From: Terrirubrum flagellatum
GTDB lineage: Bacteria; Pseudomonadota; Alphaproteobacteria; Rhizobiales; Beijerinckiaceae
Assembly: GCF_022059845.1 (NCBI RefSeq)
Contig: NZ_CP091853.1
Span: 211,023-275,022, forward strand
DNA length: 64,000 nucleotides
Direction of reading: 5' to 3'
Part shown: piece after piece, positions 42,821 to 51,167 of the stretch
Numbering within the stretch: the stretch's first letter is position 1
How the letters are laid out: each line of letters starts with the position of its first letter
Notes under the pieces: generated by a model
Databases searched by the model: none
The model's input: only the letters and a program-made list of their open reading frames with translations
Told to the model about the DNA's origin: nothing
Translations under genes and position numbers: made by a program

Positions 42821-43978
42821 ATGATCGACCGCTACGAACTGGAGCGCCGGGTCGAGCAGTGGGTCGCCCGGCGGAAGCGCCAGCCCTTCGGGATCGACCG
42901 ACGCAACCTGCTACTTGGCGGCGCTGCGGCAGTCCTGTCCATGGCTCCCGCCATGCGAGCTCGCGCCCAGGCGCCCGGCATGCCAGAACTGAAGAGCGTT
43001 TCGCCCAAGCTGAAGGGGACCGGACAGGTCCGCATCTGCAATCCCGGCGGCGCCATCGGCGACGCCGAGCGGATCGCGATGTACGAGCCTTTCGAAAAGC
43101 TGACGGGTATCAAGGTTATCGAGCAGAGCGGTTCGACCATCACCAAGATCAAGGCCCAGGTCGATTCGAAGAACATCGAGTGGGACGTCGCCACGACCGG
43201 GCGTTCGAACGCCATGGCGCTGCTTGCACAGGGCGACTATGCCGAGCCGATCGATTATTCCGTGATTGATGCTCCTGGCTTGGCCGAACGCTACAGGCAG
43301 AAATACACCGTCACCTATTTCCTGCTGGCGACGGTGATGTCCTATCGCGCCGATGCTTTCAGGACGACGCCTGTGGGCTGGAAAGACTTCTGGGACACGA
43401 AGAATTTCAAAGGCCCCCGCAACTATATGGCAGGCAACGCGGGGCTCGGCGTACAGCTTTTCCCTGCGCTGATTGCCGACGGCGCGCCCATGGACAAGCT
43501 TTATCCGTTCGATATCCCGCGCGCTTTCGCCAGCCTCGACAAGATCAAGGACGACATTGTCACTTACTGGACGACGGGCGCGCAGTCGGCGCAGCTCATG
43601 GCGGATAACGAAACAGTGATGGGCATCGCCTGGAACGGCCGCATCGGTCCGTTGGTCAAGCAGGGGCTCCCGGTCGGCATGTCTTGGGACGGAGCGCAGT
43701 TCCTCAACGACGACTACATCATCCCCAAGGGCACGCCGAACTACGCCAATGCGATGAAATATATCGCATTCGCGCTCCTGCCGGAAAGCCAGGCGCGGTT
43801 CAGCATGTTGATCGACTATGGCTACACCAACAGCGACGCCGACGCTCTCGTGCCGGCGGAGCGGAAGAAGATTCTGCCGAGCGCCTATCTCGACAAGGGC
43901 TTCTTCCAGGACGACGTCTGGGAAATGAAGCACTTCAATGAAATGACCGAAGCTTGGGCCAAATGGGTCCTGAAGTAG
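42821..43978 (+). CDS. ABC transporter substrate-binding protein, Pot/PotD-like (Tat-exported)
   Basis: A 385-residue extracellular solute-binding protein. A long N-region with RKRQPFGIDRRNLLLGGAAA contains a twin-arginine-type motif and hydrophobic stretch, cleaved near ARAQA. The mature protein starts GTGQVRICNPGG and has the PotD-like two-lobed architecture (MGIAWNGRIGPLV, GTPNYANAMKYIAFAL). ATG 42821 follows GGAGGGACC, whereas the longer frame from 42749 has no such site. Its ATPase and permeases are encoded downstream at 46523-49307. The 50-bp repeat precedes it. The ligand is unknown, presumably the substrate of the monooxygenase encoded at 45132. Confidence 0.86.
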   Translation: MIDRYELERRVEQWVARRKRQPFGIDRRNLLLGGAAAVLSMAPAMRARAQAPGMPELKSVSPKLKGTGQVRICNPGGAIGDAERIAMYEPFEKLTGIKVIEQSGSTITKIKAQVDSKNIEWDVATTGRSNAMALLAQGDYAEPIDYSVIDAPGLAERYRQKYTVTYFLLATVMSYRADAFRTTPVGWKDFWDTKNFKGPRNYMAGNAGLGVQLFPALIADGAPMDKLYPFDIPRAFASLDKIKDDIVTYWTTGAQSAQLMADNETVMGIAWNGRIGPLVKQGLPVGMSWDGAQFLNDDYIIPKGTPNYANAMKYIAFALLPESQARFSMLIDYGYTNSDADALVPAERKKILPSAYLDKGFFQDDVWEMKHFNEMTEAWAKWVLK

Positions 43979-44101
43979 GCGTCGAGGTCGAGCGCCCGAT
44001 GCGTGTATGAGGCTCTGGAAGCTGCCGCTTGCGATAGCGTGGGGCAGATCGCCGCGGTGCGGAGAGATCGCTACGCGACAACAAAGAGAGGCGATACCGC
44101 T

Positions 44102-44899
44102 ATGCATGTGCGCTCTCTGCTGAAATTGTCGATGTTCGAGATCGAGATTGAAGGCCGCCCTGCGAGTCGCGACGACGTCTTTCCCGTTTGGCGCGAGAGC
44201 GACCGTTTCGGCGTTGTGATCGATGAACCGTTCGGCGCGATCGGCGCCACGCACCTGATGCAACTCGCGATGACAGGGTTCTATGACGTCAAACCATCGC
44301 GCCGATCCGAACTCGCGGTCTATCCGGAGATTTACGCCTTTCACATCGGCAAGGGCCACGGCTCTCATGCGCCCTATGACATATGGCCCGCGCGCCGCGA
44401 GGTGATCATCGAGAGCGGCGATCCCCGCGATCTTCTCGACGCGATTAACGACCGCGCCATCACGCGTCTCGCCCTGCCGGATATTCCGGAGGGCGACGCA
44501 GACTATCGTCCCAAGGAAGCGGAAACGGCGATCGATCGCCTTGTCTCATGCTTCGTCTATCATTCGGGAAGCAGGACGCCGGACGCCGACATCGTCATCC
44601 GCGGAGTCGATCCGCGCACGGAATACAATCCGAATCAGACGCTGAAATTATTGGCGGAACGCGGAATCGCAGAAAGCGCGTCGCCGGGATCTGCGCTCTT
44701 CAAGGAGGCCGACGCGGCCTACATTGAATGGCTGCGGCGGCGCGAGGCCGATGTCGAGCCGAACGTCCGCGCGCAGGTCAAAGCCCGACGCGAGGCCTTG
44801 CGCGAAGGTGGAACGGTCGCGGAAACCTATCGCCGAATCAGCGTTCGGCAAGCGCTTCGGCGTCTGGCTTCGACGAATCAACCGCTTCAACCGGCCTGA
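44102..44899 (+). CDS. conserved-looking protein of unknown function
   Basis: A 265-residue soluble protein with no recognised domain. The N-terminal part (SMFEIEIEGRPASRDDVFPV, then FGAIGATHLMQLAMTGFYDV) looks compact. A central YAFHIGKGHGSHAPYD block and a C-terminal Arg-rich helical part (about 195-265) follow. ATG 44102 has GAGAGGCG upstream; the frame is open from 44003. It lies between the binding-protein gene and the monooxygenase gene on the same strand, so it probably belongs to the pathway, perhaps as a hydrolase, chaperone or regulator. Coding composition is good, so it is likely real. Confidence 0.6.
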   Translation: MHVRSLLKLSMFEIEIEGRPASRDDVFPVWRESDRFGVVIDEPFGAIGATHLMQLAMTGFYDVKPSRRSELAVYPEIYAFHIGKGHGSHAPYDIWPARREVIIESGDPRDLLDAINDRAITRLALPDIPEGDADYRPKEAETAIDRLVSCFVYHSGSRTPDADIVIRGVDPRTEYNPNQTLKLLAERGIAESASPGSALFKEADAAYIEWLRRREADVEPNVRAQVKARREALREGGTVAETYRRISVRQALRRLASTNQPLQPA

Positions 44900-44955
44900 G
44901 CGTAACGCGATCCGAAGCGAGGCGCCCGCCCTTCCTGCCAGCCTGCCCAAAGGCA

Positions 44956-45005
44956 TCGACAGTCAGTACAGCAGATGCGGACGGTGACTCGACTCTTTGT
45001 CCGTT
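44956..45005 (+). promoter_or_regulatory. 50-bp direct repeat, copy 2, upstream of the monooxygenase gene
   Basis: Second copy of the element at 42708-42757, in the same orientation, 126 bases before the ATG at 45132. The shared segment starts TCGACA and ends GACTCTTTGTCCGTT. It suggests coordinate control of the binding-protein gene and of the monooxygenase-ABC operon. Confidence 0.6.
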
Positions 45006-45131
45006 TGTCGCGGATATAGCGACGGATAGCGTTCCCGATCAGTAAATTGGCGATCCTGACGCGGCGGCGATGAGTCCGGCCAATCGCGGCCGGGCGCCGC
45101 GACGGGGATCACGACAGGCCGGAAACCGCTC

Positions 45132-46526
45132 ATGCCCGCCAAAAAGCAGATCTCGTTCAACCTCCTCGACATGGCGACTGTCAGCCACAACAATTACGGG
45201 CTCTGGGCGCATCCGTCGAACCAGAAGCACGCGCGTTACAAGACTGTCGATTTCTGGATGGACTTCGCCAGGGAATGCGAGCGCGCTCGCTTCGACACGC
45301 TGTTCCTCGCCGACGCGCTCGGCGTCTCTGCAGGCTTCGGCGGCAGCAATGACGTCGCCATCCGCGAAGGCATGCATGTGCCGGATCTCGATCCGTTCAC
45401 GCCGATTGCCGCCATGGCCGCTGCAACGCGCTCGATCGGCTTCGCGGCGACCTGTTCCACCACCTACGAGCAACCGTTCCATCTTGCGCGCCGGCTGAGT
45501 TCGCTCGATCATCTCAGCAACGGCCGGATTGGCGTGAACATCGTCACTTCCTACCTGCCCAACGCCAACGAGAATTTCGGCGTCGATCCCAACAAATACA
45601 CCCATGACGAGCGCTACGACGTCGCCGATGAATTCATGGAGGTCTGTTACAAGCTGTGGGAGGCGAGCTGGGAGGAAGGGGCGATCCTGCGCGATCGCGT
45701 CAATCAGGTCTTCGCCGATCCCGTGAGGGTTCATCGCATCGATCACAAGGGCAAATATTTCAGCGTCGCCGGCCCCCATCTCGTCGAACCGTCACGGCAA
45801 AGGACTCCCGTCATCTATCAGGCGGGCACCTCGGGCCGCGGCAAACAGTTCGCAGCCCGACATGCGGAGGTCGTCTTCTGTGGCGGCAGGTCGCTTGACG
45901 CCGTGAAGGAAAATGTTCGGGCGATCCGCGAAGAAGCGGTTGCACAAGGACGCCGCCCAGACGACATCAAGATTCTTGTGGGCGCAACGATTGTCGCCGC
46001 GCGCACGCGCAGGCTCGCGCTGGCGAAAAAGGAAGACTACCAGGAAATGACCCGCGCCGACGGCTATGTCGCGCATATGTACGGCGCTGGCTTCGACCTC
46101 AGCCGTTTCGGCCATGACGAGGTGATCGCCGAAATCATCAAGCGCGGTGGCGCGGGCGCCGAACATCTCGGACGCTATCCCTATGCCGCGGGCACGACCG
46201 TCGGTGACGTCATTCGCATGTCCGCCGATATCGCCGGCCATACGACGGTGCCGCTGTTCGCCTGCGGCTCCGGAGAGGACATCGCTGACGAGATCGAGAT
46301 GTGGATCGAGACTTTAGGCTGCGACGGCTTCCTGCTGCGCCAGCTCATCACGCCGCACACGGTCGCCGACTTCGCCGACTATGTCATGCCTGTGCTGCAG
46401 AAGCGGGGCGTTTATCGGGAGGACTATGACGGCTCGACGCTGCGGGAGAATCTGTTCGGCGCCGGCCAGCGGAAGCCGCTGGCGAACCATCCCTCGGCCG
46501 CCTATCGCGCTGCGGCCGGCGAATGA
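45132..46526 (+). CDS. LLM-class flavin-dependent monooxygenase (NtaA/SnaA/DszA-like)
   Basis: A 464-residue luciferase-like TIM-barrel monooxygenase of the nitrilotriacetate monooxygenase component A branch. It shows LADALGVSAGFGGSND, FTPIAAMAAATRSIGFAATC, STTYEQPFHLARRLSSLDHL and VNIVTSYLPNANENFG. These enzymes use reduced FMN from a separate reductase and O2 to cleave C-N or C-S bonds, as with nitrilotriacetate, EDTA and dibenzothiophene sulfone, or to oxidise alkanes. A matching flavin reductase domain is encoded at 53934. The gene overlaps the ABC ATPase by ATGA, so transport and oxidation are coupled. The substrate is unknown; an aminopolycarboxylate-like or sulfur compound is a reasonable guess. 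Confidence 0.87.
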   Translation: MPAKKQISFNLLDMATVSHNNYGLWAHPSNQKHARYKTVDFWMDFARECERARFDTLFLADALGVSAGFGGSNDVAIREGMHVPDLDPFTPIAAMAAATRSIGFAATCSTTYEQPFHLARRLSSLDHLSNGRIGVNIVTSYLPNANENFGVDPNKYTHDERYDVADEFMEVCYKLWEASWEEGAILRDRVNQVFADPVRVHRIDHKGKYFSVAGPHLVEPSRQRTPVIYQAGTSGRGKQFAARHAEVVFCGGRSLDAVKENVRAIREEAVAQGRRPDDIKILVGATIVAARTRRLALAKKEDYQEMTRADGYVAHMYGAGFDLSRFGHDEVIAEIIKRGGAGAEHLGRYPYAAGTTVGDVIRMSADIAGHTTVPLFACGSGEDIADEIEMWIETLGCDGFLLRQLITPHTVADFADYVMPVLQKRGVYREDYDGSTLRENLFGAGQRKPLANHPSAAYRAAAGE

Positions 46527-47653
46527 CAGCAATCGGACAGGGTCTCAGCGACTATCGCGGAGAGCCGCTTGGCGCATCGGTTCGGCTGACGAATCTGGAG
46601 CGAAACTACAACGGCGTGCGCGCAGTCGAGGACGTCTCATTGACTGTCGAAGCCGGGGAGTTCCTCTCGCTGCTAGGCCCGAGCGGTTCGGGCAAAACGA
46701 CGACCCTCAAGATGATTGCAGGGTTCGAGGATCCCGACCGCGGCAACGTCGTCATCGGCGGACGCTCGGTCATCGGCGTCAGCGCCTCGCGCCGGAATCT
46801 CGGCATGGTGTTCCAGAACTACGCCCTGTTTCCGCATATGACCGTGTTCGAAAACGTGGCCTTCCCTCTGAAGATGCGGAAGCAGCCGCGTGGCGCAATC
46901 CGCGATGCGGTTCACGAAGCGTTGTCGCTCGTCCGTCTCGAACATCTCGCGGCGCGCAAACCCGCAGAACTGTCCGGCGGTCAGCAGCAGCGCGTCGCCT
47001 TCGCCCGCGCCGTCGTTTTCCGTCCGCCGCTGTTGCTGATGGACGAACCGCTGGGCGCGCTTGATCGCAAGTTGCGCGAGGAAGTCCAGCACGAGCTGAA
47101 GCGGGTGCAGAAGCGTCTTGGCCTGACCGTCATCTATGTCACGCACGATCAGCAGGAAGCCTTGTTCCTGTCCGACACCATCGCGCTGATGGAGAATGGC
47201 CGCATCGCCCAGGCGGGCTCTCCGCCTGAGCTCTACGAGAAGCCGAACAGCCGCTTTGTCGCCGAATTTCTCGGCGAGTCGAATTTCATCTCAGGCGCGC
47301 TGATCGAGAGTTCAGGCGATCGCGCCGTCGCGACGCTTCCCGATGGCTCTTCCATTGTCGGCCGCGCGATTGGACAGCTCGAAGGCGCCGTTGATATTCT
47401 CGTACGCCCCGAGAAGCTCGATGTCGCCGCTGGCGAGACAATTCGGCAGGCCGGCGCGAACCGGATCGCGGGATGCGTCGAGATGGTTAATTTCCTCGGC
47501 AGCGAACTGGAGTACGAAATCCGCACAAGCGGCGGCGCGCTGGCGGCGCGCTCCTATCTGCGCTCGGGCTTCGCGCCGCTGCCAACCGGCAGTCCAGTGA
47601 CGCTTTCGTTCTCGTCCGCTGACTGCATGATGTTTTCGGCAGCGCGGAAATGA
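46523..47653 (+). CDS. Pot-type ABC transporter ATP-binding protein
   Basis: A 376-residue ATPase with Walker A GPSGSGKTT, Q-loop VFQNYALFP, signature LSGGQQQR, Walker B LLMDEPLGALD and switch His in YVTHDQQEA, followed by a TOBE domain (about 285-376). It energises the importer whose permeases follow and whose binding protein is encoded at 42821. Overlaps on both sides (ATGA with the monooxygenase gene and with the permease gene) make one coupled operon. Confidence 0.9.
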   Translation: MTAIGQGLSDYRGEPLGASVRLTNLERNYNGVRAVEDVSLTVEAGEFLSLLGPSGSGKTTTLKMIAGFEDPDRGNVVIGGRSVIGVSASRRNLGMVFQNYALFPHMTVFENVAFPLKMRKQPRGAIRDAVHEALSLVRLEHLAARKPAELSGGQQQRVAFARAVVFRPPLLLMDEPLGALDRKLREEVQHELKRVQKRLGLTVIYVTHDQQEALFLSDTIALMENGRIAQAGSPPELYEKPNSRFVAEFLGESNFISGALIESSGDRAVATLPDGSSIVGRAIGQLEGAVDILVRPEKLDVAAGETIRQAGANRIAGCVEMVNFLGSELEYEIRTSGGALAARSYLRSGFAPLPTGSPVTLSFSSADCMMFSAARK

Positions 47654-48516
47654 GCGCGGTCTCATCCACAACAGCGCATCATCAAGCGCTGCGCCGTCGC
47701 TTCAAGGGCTTTCTCCCCGCGCTGCCAATCGTCGTCCTGCTCGGCGTCGTGTTCTTTTATCCTGTTCTCAGCCTGCTCTCGATCAGCGTGACCGAACCGC
47801 AGTTCGGATTCCAGCACTATCAGCGCCTGCTTGCTGAGCCGATCTATCTGCAGATCGTCTGGCGCACGACATGGATCGCGCTCGTCGTCACCGCAGCGAC
47901 GGCGATCATCGGTTATCCGCTCGCCTTCTACCTGACCGCCGCCTCGCCGATGGCGGCGCGCATTGCGATGCTCGCGCTGTTCGTTCCGTTCTGGGCGAGC
48001 ATTCTGGTTCGCGCCTACGGCATCATGGTCATCATGGGGCGCAACGGACTGCTTAACAACGCGCTCATCGCGCTCGGCGTGATTGATCGGCCGATCCAGT
48101 TTCTGTTCAATACCTGGGTGGTTCAGGCGGCGATGATCCAGATCCTGCTGCCGTTCTTCGTGCTGCCGCTCTATGGCGTGATGAAAACGATCGATCCGAA
48201 TCTGACTGGCGCGGCGCGGGGCCTTGGCGCGTCTTCGCTGCAGGCCTTCGCCAGAATCTATTTTCCGCTGACCTTGCCCGGGGTCTATGCGGGAAGCCTG
48301 ATCGTGCTGGTGTTTTCCTTCGGCTTTTTCATCGTGCCGTCGATGCTTGGCGGTCGCCGCGACGTCACCCTGCCGATGCTGGTGATCACGCAGTTCGAGG
48401 GGCAAATCAACTGGGGTTTCGGCGCCGCAATCGGCGTAGTGCTGCTGGTTGGAACGCTGATGATCATCTTCGCTGTGAGCAAGCTCGCCGGAACGGAGAG
48501 GATCGGTTTGCGATGA
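47650..48516 (+). CDS. Pot-type ABC transporter permease (PotB-like)
   Basis: A 288-residue membrane protein with about six hydrophobic segments; the first (LPIVVLLGVVFFYPVLSLLS) follows a basic cytoplasmic stretch. The EAA loop is TGAARGLGASSLQAFARIYF. It shares ATGA overlaps with the ATPase upstream and the second permease downstream. It transports the ligand of the binding protein encoded at 42821. Confidence 0.9.
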   Translation: MSAVSSTTAHHQALRRRFKGFLPALPIVVLLGVVFFYPVLSLLSISVTEPQFGFQHYQRLLAEPIYLQIVWRTTWIALVVTAATAIIGYPLAFYLTAASPMAARIAMLALFVPFWASILVRAYGIMVIMGRNGLLNNALIALGVIDRPIQFLFNTWVVQAAMIQILLPFFVLPLYGVMKTIDPNLTGAARGLGASSLQAFARIYFPLTLPGVYAGSLIVLVFSFGFFIVPSMLGGRRDVTLPMLVITQFEGQINWGFGAAIGVVLLVGTLMIIFAVSKLAGTERIGLR

Positions 48517-49307
48517 AGCCGAACTGGACTGAACGGCTCGCCGGCGGTTGGGCCTGGCTCGTTCTCGCGCTGTTGAATCTGCCCATCCTGGTGGTTGTCG
48601 TGCTGTCCTTCAACGAAGGGCGGGTGCTGTCCTTTCCGCCACGCGGACTGTCGTTGCACTGGTATGAGGCTTATTTCGCCTCGGCGCGCTGGAAGCTCGC
48701 CACGCTGAACAGTTTCAAGGTCGCTACCGCCACCGTGCTGATCGGCGTGCCCATCGGCGTTCTTGCGAGCTTCGCGCTCGTGCGCGGCGATTTTCCAGGC
48801 CGCAAACTCGTGCTCACGCTGGTCTCGGCGCCACTGCTCCTGCCGGGCATCATCGTCGCGATCGCCCTATACTTTTTCTTCGCGCGTCTCGGAATGATCG
48901 GCACGTTCCCGGCGATGGCGCTGGCGCATATTGCGATTACTGTCCCGATTGTCGTCATCAGCGTGAATGCTTCGCTGTCAACGGTTGACGAAAATCTTGA
49001 ACTGGCCGCCGCCGGACTCGGCGCCAATCGCTGGCAGGTGTTCTGGCATGTGTCGCGGCCGCTGATGCAGCCAGGAATTCTGACCGGCGCCGCCTTTGCG
49101 TTTTTGATGTCCTTTGATGAGCTGCCGATCGCGCTCTTCATATCAGGCACGCTCGGCGAGACGTTGCCGGCGCGAATGTGGTCGAGCTTGAAAGATGAGC
49201 TCGACCCGATCATCGCGGTCGTCTCGACGTTGCTGATCGTCGTGACGGTCGCTCTGTCCCTGGCTGGATTCTACGTTCAGCAACGGCGGGGGAGCGGAAT
49301 CCGTTGA
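48513..49307 (+). CDS. Pot-type ABC transporter permease (PotC-like)
   Basis: A 264-residue membrane protein with six hydrophobic segments, the EAA loop LELAAAGLGANRWQVFWHVS and a C-terminal FLMSFDELPIALF motif characteristic of PotC-like partners. It starts within the PotB-like gene's stop (ATGA). It is the last gene of the plus-strand operon and ends 5 bases before the convergent pucR-like gene. Confidence 0.9.
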   Translation: MKPNWTERLAGGWAWLVLALLNLPILVVVVLSFNEGRVLSFPPRGLSLHWYEAYFASARWKLATLNSFKVATATVLIGVPIGVLASFALVRGDFPGRKLVLTLVSAPLLLPGIIVAIALYFFFARLGMIGTFPAMALAHIAITVPIVVISVNASLSTVDENLELAAAGLGANRWQVFWHVSRPLMQPGILTGAAFAFLMSFDELPIALFISGTLGETLPARMWSSLKDELDPIIAVVSTLLIVVTVALSLAGFYVQQRRGSGIR

Positions 49308-49312
49308 TGACG

Positions 49313-50962
49313 TCAATCCTGTCCCGCGATGCGCCAGGCGAGAAGCTGAAGCCTCAATTCAAAGCGCATGGTCGCCGTCAATTCCGTGTCGAGGATTTCG
49401 CTGATCCGTTCCAGCCGGTAGAGAATCGTATGCCGGTGGATGCCGAGCCTGCGCGCGGCAAGGCTCACATTCCAGTCGACTTCCAGCAGGCATCCCAACG
49501 CCTCGACAAGCGATCCGTGCAAGCTGCGGTCATGCTCCTTGAGCTTGATGATCGCGGGGCAGATCTCTTCGAGATTCGCGCTCGAGATAAGACTGCGCAG
49601 CGCGCGAAGAAGCACTGTCGCGTGATCGGCATGAACGACGGCCCCTTCCGGCTGGAGATAGTATCGCAACCGCATGAGCTCCTTGACGTCCTCGTACCTG
49701 GCGGGAATGTCATTGGGATTGGCGATGACGCCGCTGACGCCGAGAAGCGGGCTCACTCCGTGTTCGCGCAGATGTTCGACCAGAGTCGAACTCCAGTTCG
49801 AAGCCCTGTCGCTGGGTTTCTGCACCAAGCCGATAATGGAGCGATCCCGGATCGCCAACGCGCAGGCCCCGGCGCGGCGGCGCAAGAATTCGGCCGTCAG
49901 CTCGAGAGCTGTCTGCAGATCGCCGCTGTCGATTGTCGCAATGAGCACAGTCAGCGGATCGGCGCCGCGAAGCCCGATCTCGACGAGCGCGCCGACGCTC
50001 GGCGGCAGCGCACCGGTCAGCAACCCGATAAGCTGCCCGTCCGCGCGACGAGCGACGCGGAGTAGTTCGTCCTCATGGGAGATCACGAGCGCTGCCACCG
50101 TCGCGGCCGCTTCGGCGAGGCGGCCGGCGACGCCCGGCGACATGGCGCCGGCTTCCATCACCAGATAGCCGCGCCGGCGTTCCGCGATAAAGATCGGCGT
50201 TGCAACGCCGATCGCCTCGCCGCTCGCGCCGACGAGTTGCGAAGCGACGCGTCCGGACCGGCTGAACGTCGTCACAGCGAGGCCTGCGCGCAATGTCTTC
50301 TCGTCAAAGGTCGGCTCGGAGGGAGCAACGCGGCTCGCTGCGACCGGTTTGAAATTTTCGTTGCAGATGGCGACCGGGGCTCCGGCGACATTGGCGATGC
50401 AGGCGCAGAGGGCATGCAGGTCGCCTTTCTGCAGGACTACAGCGAGAAGCTCATGGTTCAGTTTCTGGGAAAGCTCCATGAAACGATATTGCGACTCGAC
50501 GAATTGAGTCAGCAGAACGCGGGTAATGTCGCCGAAATTGACCTTCCACGGGATAGCGATCAGCGGAATCTCGAAAATATCCGCCAGCTCCCGCATGCCT
50601 TTCGGAATTTCCTGAATGTAGTCGCCGATCGCGATAACCAGTCCCGCCGAGTGTCTTCGGTCCATGATCTCGAAGATCTCGCGCTGAAGCGCCTCGTCGT
50701 TGGCGAGCGCAATGCCGGATGTCAGCAGCAACTCGTGGCTGTCGAGAGAATCCTCCATGTCGCGATGGTCGACGACATGGACCCAGCTCATCCGTCGCGA
50801 CAATCCGGCGGAGCCGGCGACCACCTTCGCCTCGTCGAGCGGGGCGATCCGCAGGCATTCCTCGACGGTCATCCCGAAGTCGGAAATGCCCGCGACGCCA
50901 GACCTGGTCTTTGCAGCCTGCTCCGTGGACGAGCGACGGCCTTTGGTGCTTGCTGCAGGCAT
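49313..50962 (-). CDS. PucR-family transcriptional regulator
   Basis: A 549-residue protein. The N-terminal PucR domain (about 30-150) carries MTVEECLRIAPLDEAKVVAG and DGI-like LLTSGIAL. A central GAF-like region follows, and the C-terminal helix-turn-helix (about 490-549) reads WNVSLAARRLGIHRHTILYR. The family regulates purine and other amine or N-heterocycle catabolism, usually from an adjacent or divergent position. Here it converges on the transporter operon and diverges from the saccharopine-dehydrogenase-like gene. The 13-bp palindrome at 51056-51068 in that divergent gap is a candidate operator. Confidence 0.87.
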   Translation of the reverse strand: MPAASTKGRRSSTEQAAKTRSGVAGISDFGMTVEECLRIAPLDEAKVVAGSAGLSRRMSWVHVVDHRDMEDSLDSHELLLTSGIALANDEALQREIFEIMDRRHSAGLVIAIGDYIQEIPKGMRELADIFEIPLIAIPWKVNFGDITRVLLTQFVESQYRFMELSQKLNHELLAVVLQKGDLHALCACIANVAGAPVAICNENFKPVAASRVAPSEPTFDEKTLRAGLAVTTFSRSGRVASQLVGASGEAIGVATPIFIAERRRGYLVMEAGAMSPGVAGRLAEAAATVAALVISHEDELLRVARRADGQLIGLLTGALPPSVGALVEIGLRGADPLTVLIATIDSGDLQTALELTAEFLRRRAGACALAIRDRSIIGLVQKPSDRASNWSSTLVEHLREHGVSPLLGVSGVIANPNDIPARYEDVKELMRLRYYLQPEGAVVHADHATVLLRALRSLISSANLEEICPAIIKLKEHDRSLHGSLVEALGCLLEVDWNVSLAARRLGIHRHTILYRLERISEILDTELTATMRFELRLQLLAWRIAGQD

Positions 50963-51055
50963 GGTGTGGCTCCAGCGGGACGGCGTTTCCGAGGTCGATC
51001 TTGCAACAGGGATGCCATGACAGGCAAAGGCTCTGTGCGCGACATCGCGAGATAC

Positions 51056-51068
51056 CGACAGCCTGTCG
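51056..51068. promoter_or_regulatory. palindrome in the divergent pucR-reductase promoter region
   Basis: CGACAG-C-CTGTCG is a perfect palindrome located 94 bases from the pucR start and 100 bases from the 51168 start. A further CGACAG half-site lies at 51153-51158 close to the reductase start. It may be bound by the PucR-like regulator. Confidence 0.4.
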
Positions 51069-51167
51069 CAACCAATCCAGCCGCGACTGGCCCGTTAGTC
51101 CAAAGCTGTCGTGAATGCATCCGACTAGGATCGCAGTCAGCCGAACAACCGCCGACAGACGAGAAAT

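Noticed and set aside
42911..44368. Long 485-codon minus-strand frame
   Set aside because: It is an antisense shadow of the Tat-exported binding-protein gene and of the unknown 44102 gene.
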